Shown here piece after piece: positions 7,227-10,011 of a DNA stretch of 10,011 nucleotides. Positions within the stretch are counted from its first letter, which is position 1. Each line of letters opens with the position of its first letter. The notes beneath the pieces were generated by a model that ran no database searches, was not told where the DNA came from, and was given only the letters and a program-made list of their open reading frames with translations. Made by a program: the position numbers and the translations under genes. Source of the DNA: Patescibacteria group bacterium (GTDB lineage Bacteria; Patescibacteriota; Minisyncoccia; UBA9983); assembly GCA_018901555.1 (NCBI GenBank), contig JAHIER010000034.1:1-10011 (forward strand), in the 5' to 3' direction.

Positions 7227-7920
7227 GGGTATTCTCACCGACCCTACGGGTCGGTTCAACGTCAAAGACAATGAATTTGTAGCCGAGGAAATTCCAAATC
7301 ATGGAAATAGCAGTAGCAACCACGGCTGCTAAAATCCCCCATTGATCAACATTTAATCCTACAATTGAACTAACCCATTTAAAAATTCCTGAAGCAACTC
7401 CGACATTGACAATAAACCCAATCAAACTGACAATGATAAACTGTAAAAATTCTTTGCCGACTGTCTCTGTTGAGTCCCTCTTAAATGTCCAAAATTTATT
7501 CCAAATATAACTATTAACAGTTGCAGCAATGAAAGAAATCGCCTTAAAAAACGAGTAAAAAATAATAGTTACAGAAAAAACTGTAAATAATACTGTTTCA
7601 GAATCAGTGGCAAGAAAATTCTTAAATACAAAAATCATCAAAGCCAACACACCCCAGTCCATCAGAGTATTGAGTCCGCCCACCAAAACAAATTTCGCCA
7701 GCTGATAAATAATTGGTATTTTTTTACTAAGCAGAAAAGCTACATAAAAACAAACAACACAGATAATCGGAAAAACGATTGGCAAAGATTTTATAATTAA
7801 ACCTGCCTTGTTATAAAGTTCCGGCGATAAAATTGTCTGAGCCAATATTAAAATCAGCCAAGCCGCGATTTCGCCTATAATAACGGCTACTAATAAATCC
7901 GTTTTTTTAAGAGTTTGCAT
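7213..7920 (-). CDS. GtrA-family polytopic membrane protein with N-terminal extension and remodelled C-terminus
   Basis: A 235-residue integral membrane protein. The C-terminal two thirds are a GtrA-like domain with four predicted helices (about 74-98, 111-136, 158-180, 195-212). Family motifs are KFVLVGGLNTLMDWG (76-90), NSYIWNKFWTFKRD (136-149) and WNFLGYKFIVFD (209-220). GtrA proteins are linked to flipping or transferring lipid-linked sugars for glycan or teichoic-type polymers. An extra N-terminal pair of helices (about 9-29 and 47-65) precedes the domain. The normal family end is near residue 220. The last residues EPTRRVGENTPTQG come from REP copy 3 (residues 222-228) and the RAYT tail, so the original C-terminus was replaced. 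No Shine-Dalgarno site is visible. Confidence 0.87.
   Translation of the reverse strand: MQTLKKTDLLVAVIIGEIAAWLILILAQTILSPELYNKAGLIIKSLPIVFPIICVVCFYVAFLLSKKIPIIYQLAKFVLVGGLNTLMDWGVLALMIFVFKNFLATDSETVLFTVFSVTIIFYSFFKAISFIAATVNSYIWNKFWTFKRDSTETVGKEFLQFIIVSLIGFIVNVGVASGIFKWVSSIVGLNVDQWGILAAVVATAISMIWNFLGYKFIVFDVEPTRRVGENTPTQG
7237..7255. repeat. REP-like palindrome, copy 3, inside the gtrA reading frame
   Basis: ACCGACCC-TAC-GGGTCGGT. The 8-bp arms are those of copies 1 and 2 but the loop is the reverse complement (TAC for GTA), while the flanking C and T are in the same orientation as before. Read on the minus strand it encodes EPTRRVG of GtrA. It marks the right end of the RAYT unit. Confidence 0.9.
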
Positions 7921-7966
7921 AAAATAAAAAATTATCTAATAAAAACGACTGGTTATATTTTAACAT

Positions 7967-7992
7967 AAAAAAATGGGAGCAACTATGCTCCC
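7967..7992 (-). terminator. Rho-independent terminator of the GAF protein gene
   Basis: On the minus strand GGGAGCA (7986-7992) pairs with TGCTCCC (7975-7981) around a 4-nt loop and is followed by ATTTTTTT (7967-7974). The hairpin begins directly after the TAG stop codon of the GAF gene. It separates that gene from gtrA, which must use its own promoter in 7921-7966; that stretch is AT-rich with no convincing -35/-10 pair. Confidence 0.88.
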
Positions 7993-8676
7993 CTAGATTT
8001 CTTTAGAAAAAGTATCTTCTATTTTCTTTACATCTTCTAAAACAACTGCTAATTGGTCAGAGGCTTTTTTAAGCTTTTTGCCAAATCCGCCAATACTGAC
8101 AACTTTATTAAGAATCTTATCCCGTATCTCATCAAAAATGTTTTCTTGGTAAGTAATCAGCATGGCTATCAACTCTGCAACTTGACAGCAAAATTCAATC
8201 TCTTCTTCATTAAATTCCCGACCGTCATAAGATCTTTTATCTATAACAATAGCGCCTTTGGTTTTTGGACTGCCTTCAACTTCCACCAATAAAGGAATAT
8301 ACAAAATTTCACTTATTTTTCTTCTTTCAATAGTTGATTTAAAATAAGAACACAATTCATTTTCACAAGGATTTTTAATAACAATAAATCTCTGTTTTTG
8401 AGAAGTAGCATGCTTAACATCAGGATGCTTATCAAGTAATTCTTCTAAGCCGACTCCATGATCATCTTTTGGCACACCAGCAGTAATTTTGCAATAAAGC
8501 TGTCTTTCTTCTTTATGCAAAAAAGTTCTGAAGATTATGCAACTTCTAATGCTTAGAATTTCCGCTAATTTTTCTATAATCCTTTGTTGAATATCGGAAT
8601 TATTATTGCCATTGCCATACATCATTACTTTTACGATCTCTAACAATCCTCTTCCTTTGCCTCCTTTTCCAATCAT
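7993..8676 (-). CDS. GAF-domain protein of unknown signal
   Basis: A 227-residue soluble protein. Residues about 28-180 form a GAF-like sensory domain: a helix (28-42), then strands around SCIIFRTFL (45-53), ILYIPLLVEVEG (124-135) and KGAIVIDKRSYDG (140-152), and the closing FNEEEIEFCCQVAELIAMLI helix (155-174). The C-terminal 180-227 is charged and helical, probably a coiled coil for dimerisation; no enzymatic output domain follows. Six cysteines (46, 62, 104, 109, 163, 164) could hold a ligand, a metal or a redox pair, but this is speculative. The start is well supported: AAGGAG (8684-8689) lies 7 nt before the ATG. It is a single-gene unit with its own terminator, divergent from the P-loop gene. 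GAF assignment is by pattern, not by search. Confidence 0.75.
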   Translation of the reverse strand: MIGKGGKGRGLLEIVKVMMYGNGNNNSDIQQRIIEKLAEILSIRSCIIFRTFLHKEERQLYCKITAGVPKDDHGVGLEELLDKHPDVKHATSQKQRFIVIKNPCENELCSYFKSTIERRKISEILYIPLLVEVEGSPKTKGAIVIDKRSYDGREFNEEEIEFCCQVAELIAMLITYQENIFDEIRDKILNKVVSIGGFGKKLKKASDQLAVVLEDVKKIEDTFSKEI

Positions 8677-8738
8677 TTCTTTTCTCCTTTTTGTAAATTT
8701 ATAAAAATTTAAATGTCCTAAAAATCTTTTCTATTTAA

Positions 8739-8766
8739 ATTAAAGCAAATCTGCAGAAAACGTCAA
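8739..8766 (-). promoter_or_regulatory. Promoter of the GAF protein gene
   Basis: On the minus strand TTGACG (8761-8766) is followed after 16 bp by TTTAAT (8739-8744), with TGC just before it (extended -10). This would give a 5' leader of about 55 nt. Its -35 is 12 bp from the divergent -35 at 8779. Confidence 0.55.
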
Positions 8767-8778
8767 TTTTTATTTGTC

Positions 8779-8811
8779 TTGACAAAATCTAAAAATAGTA
8801 TATAATATAAT
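8779..8811 (+). promoter_or_regulatory. Strong promoter of the P-loop NTPase gene
   Basis: Perfect TTGACA (8779-8784), 16-bp spacer, perfect TATAAT (8801-8806), with a second overlapping TATAAT at 8806-8811. Transcription should start near 8813-8818. This is the best consensus promoter in the window, which suggests high constitutive expression. Confidence 0.75.
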
Positions 8812-8847
8812 CAAATAAAACTAGTACCTTAAAAGGAGGTGAAAAGA

Positions 8848-9390
8848 GTGAAAATTTTAATTACTGGGATTGGAATTACCGGCAAAAGTTCTTTCAGAAG
8901 ATTCGTCATTGAAGAACTTAGAAAATGTGGTTATGAAGTATTGCATTATGATGCAGATCGGTTTGACGAAATCAGGCATCCTATGGAAAAAGATTGCCTT
9001 AAAAAACTTCCGGAAGAATTTTCGGAAAAGACAATCTATATCATAGAGGACATCCACGCGACAATGGATTCAGCAGTAATGCGCTTAAGCCAATACGACC
9101 TAATCTTTTATCTGCAAGCCGGAATTCTTTCGCATCTGATGTTTTGGTTACCAAGAATGTGGCGCTGGTTTGAAAACGGCCAATTCTCCTGGGAGCAAGA
9201 CAAAGGATGGATGGGCACTGGAAAACCATTTGATCCGCGCAATATCATCCCGATTATTCGAGATATGATACGAGATTTTCGAAACAGAAAAAAATGGATT
9301 AAGGAAGACATGGCGATAATAAAAAATCATCCCAACATAATTATTCACTCGCACTGGACTTGCCACGGAATAAAATTTATGTGGCCATAG
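8848..9390 (+). CDS. Small P-loop NTPase, possible kinase, function unknown
   Basis: A 180-residue protein starting MKILITGIGITGKSS. The Walker A loop GIGITGKS is at residues 7-14, and HYDADRFD (33-40) and IYIIEDIH (63-70, Walker B-like) follow. This layout is like small nucleoside/shikimate-type kinases, but I recognise no specific family. The C-terminal half is rich in Trp and Arg (FWLPRMWRWFENG, 99-111) and ends in HSHWTCHGIKFMWP. The start is GTG at 8848: the Shine-Dalgarno AAGGAGGTG (8833-8841) lies 6 nt before it. An in-frame GTG at 8839 lies inside that site and is not a credible start. It is transcribed alone from a strong promoter and closed by its own terminator. The substrate cannot be told from sequence. 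Confidence 0.85.
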   Translation: MKILITGIGITGKSSFRRFVIEELRKCGYEVLHYDADRFDEIRHPMEKDCLKKLPEEFSEKTIYIIEDIHATMDSAVMRLSQYDLIFYLQAGILSHLMFWLPRMWRWFENGQFSWEQDKGWMGTGKPFDPRNIIPIIRDMIRDFRNRKKWIKEDMAIIKNHPNIIIHSHWTCHGIKFMWP

Positions 9391-9433
9391 CTGTTTCTCT
9401 CAATGATTTTTTAGAGAGACGGCTATTTTTTTT
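9387..9433 (+). terminator. Rho-independent terminator overlapping two convergent genes
   Basis: A 14-bp stem with two G-T pairs: 9387-9400 (ATAGCTGTTTCTCT) with 9413-9426 (AGAGAGACGGCTAT), a 12-nt loop, then eight T's (9426-9433). The stem begins at the stop codon of the P-loop gene. The same bases encode the last residues (KKIAVSLKNH) of the phosphotransferase on the other strand. Confidence 0.88.
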
Positions 9434-10011
9434 GAATTTTTATCTATCATGCCGATAAGACCTTTGTCCGAAATTGAATGCCATGCATAATTCTCATCCT
9501 CTAAATCTTTTGTTACAAGTATGTATCTTAAAGCAAAAGCCAGCCCTCTTTCTAAAATTCCGAATTTTATTGCGTCAATTAAATATTCTTTTTCTATCTT
9601 TTTTAATTTTCTTTCTTTTTCATATCCTTTTATCAAGGCTTTAAAATGCTCATTGCTCCATTTTTGCCAATTATTTGTAAAACACCACCCTCGACAGGCC
9701 TGCCCTAAATCCAAAATAAGTTTTCCATAATAAGATCTGTCAAAATCTATAAGTCCTATTATTTTACCTTGCCTACTGGCAGGCAGGTTTTTCTGCCAGA
9801 TAATATGCCTTTTGCCCAAATCTTCATGAATCATGCCTTGCGGAAAGTTATCAGAAAAATCTATAGAGTTAATTTCTTTTGAAAATTTATTTATAAATTC
9901 TTTTTTATTTTTTAAACTGCTTTTTAAAATTATTTTTTTATCTTCTGAAAAATATTTTCTGGTTTGTTTTAAATCCCAAATATGCTCTCTTTTATGTTTG
10001 GTTTTATAATC
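9400..10011 (-). CDS. APH-fold phosphotransferase, homoserine kinase II-like, N-terminus outside window
   Basis: The frame is open from the window edge to the TGA at 9400-9402: 203 residues, the C-terminal part of a protein that in this family usually has about 300-330. Numbering from the edge, the catalytic loop is IHEDLGKRHII (61-71) with the base Asp64, and the metal-binding DFD is at 89-91 in IGLIDFDRSYYG. The DLGQACRGWCF segment (98-108) followed by a KGYEKERKL helix resembles homoserine kinase type II (ThrB2: 'YDLAICLNAWCF'), but choline or other small-molecule kinases of the same fold remain possible. The Asn usual at the eighth position of HxDxxxxN is His69. A 21-bp palindrome encodes NLPASRQG (75-82) between the two catalytic motifs. 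The gene converges on and overlaps the terminator of the P-loop gene. The internal ATG at 9834 is not the start, since the homologous frame continues upstream. Confidence 0.8.
   Translation of the reverse strand, partial: DYKTKHKREHIWDLKQTRKYFSEDKKIILKSSLKNKKEFINKFSKEINSIDFSDNFPQGMIHEDLGKRHIIWQKNLPASRQGKIIGLIDFDRSYYGKLILDLGQACRGWCFTNNWQKWSNEHFKALIKGYEKERKLKKIEKEYLIDAIKFGILERGLAFALRYILVTKDLEDENYAWHSISDKGLIGMIDKNSKKIAVSLKNH
9767..9787. repeat. 21-bp dispersed palindrome inserted in frame in a coding sequence
   Basis: On the minus strand it reads CCTGCCTGCCAG then TAGGCAAGG, a near-palindrome with one bulged base. It is translated as LPASRQG within the phosphotransferase. As I recall, close versions (CCTGCC-TGCCGGCAGGCAGG, read as LPAGRQ.G) recur in coding and intergenic DNA of Parcubacteria-type genomes. 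It is unrelated to the RAYT palindromes. TGGCAG within it can also pair with CTGCCA at 9793-9798. Confidence 0.65.

Larger units (their letters stand above)
6458..7256 (+). mobile_element. REPtron: RAYT transposase gene bracketed by REP-like palindromes
   Basis: A unit of about 799 bp consisting of two tandem palindromes, the transposase gene and a third palindrome. It lies antisense between gtrA and dnaX, which are both on the minus strand. If this segment is removed, gtrA would end VFDVESME followed by TAA, 33 nt before the dnaX ATG, which suggests the element entered at the gtrA-dnaX junction. No target-site duplication is visible, as expected for Y1 single-strand transposition. The exact ends are inferred from the palindromes. 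Confidence 0.7.

Noticed and set aside
8839..8847. GTG at 8839 as start of the P-loop protein
   Set aside because: It lies inside the Shine-Dalgarno AAGGAGGTG; the GTG at 8848 has correct spacing and starts MKILITG.
8842..9390. Antisense open frames across the P-loop gene (8857-9366, minus)
   Set aside because: They overlap one another and the real gene, with no recognisable motifs or ribosome sites.
9832..9834. ATG at 9834 as start of the phosphotransferase
   Set aside because: The frame stays open to the window edge and the ATG sits inside the catalytic loop, so the true start is outside the window.

Overview
The window looks like a piece of an AT-rich bacterial genome, most plausibly from the Patescibacteria/CPR radiation (Parcubacteria-like). 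This is an inference from several features: a very large secreted Ig-repeat protein with a 'GGEEWRGTQNIVW' opening; a single-pass sensor kinase with an HQIRTPL H-box; short palindromes inserted in or at the ends of coding sequences, one translated as LPASRQG; and few clear Shine-Dalgarno sites. TGA and TAG both act as ordinary stops, so there is no sign of UGA recoding. No strain or species can be named.

Layout: 1-4107 (minus) is the 5' part of a giant secreted multi-domain Ig-like surface protein that runs off the window, at least 1369 residues without a stop. Its upstream region (4108-4338) holds two tandem sigma70-type promoters within an imperfect ~84-bp direct duplication, plus a strong hairpin. 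A tRNA-Gln(UUG) gene follows on the minus strand. Next comes a minus-strand pair, dnaX (clamp-loader gamma/tau-like, short, apparently without its zinc module) and an orphan sensor histidine kinase, joined by an ATGA overlap. Upstream of dnaX an antisense (plus-strand) REP-associated tyrosine transposase (RAYT) is bracketed by three copies of a 19-bp palindrome, two in front and one behind. This whole 'REPtron' separates dnaX from a gtrA-family membrane protein gene whose last ~14 codons are made of the palindrome and the transposase tail. Removing the element on paper gives a GtrA that ends naturally as VFDVESME-stop, 33-nt before dnaX.

Further on, a GAF-domain protein (minus, with its own terminator) and a small P-loop NTPase of unknown role (plus) are transcribed from back-to-back promoters whose -35 boxes are only 12 bp apart. 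The P-loop gene ends in a terminator hairpin that is also the C-terminal coding sequence of a convergent, partial APH/homoserine-kinase-II-like phosphotransferase gene. That gene carries a 21-bp dispersed palindrome in frame inside its catalytic loop.

The most interesting theme is mobile palindromic DNA entering and remodelling genes: a RAYT with its own REP-like palindromes, one in the spacer of its predicted promoter and one forming the C-terminus of GtrA, plus a second, unrelated palindrome family inside the kinase. The second theme is a DnaX that keeps its ATPase motifs but seems to lack the Cys4 zinc-binding insertion.
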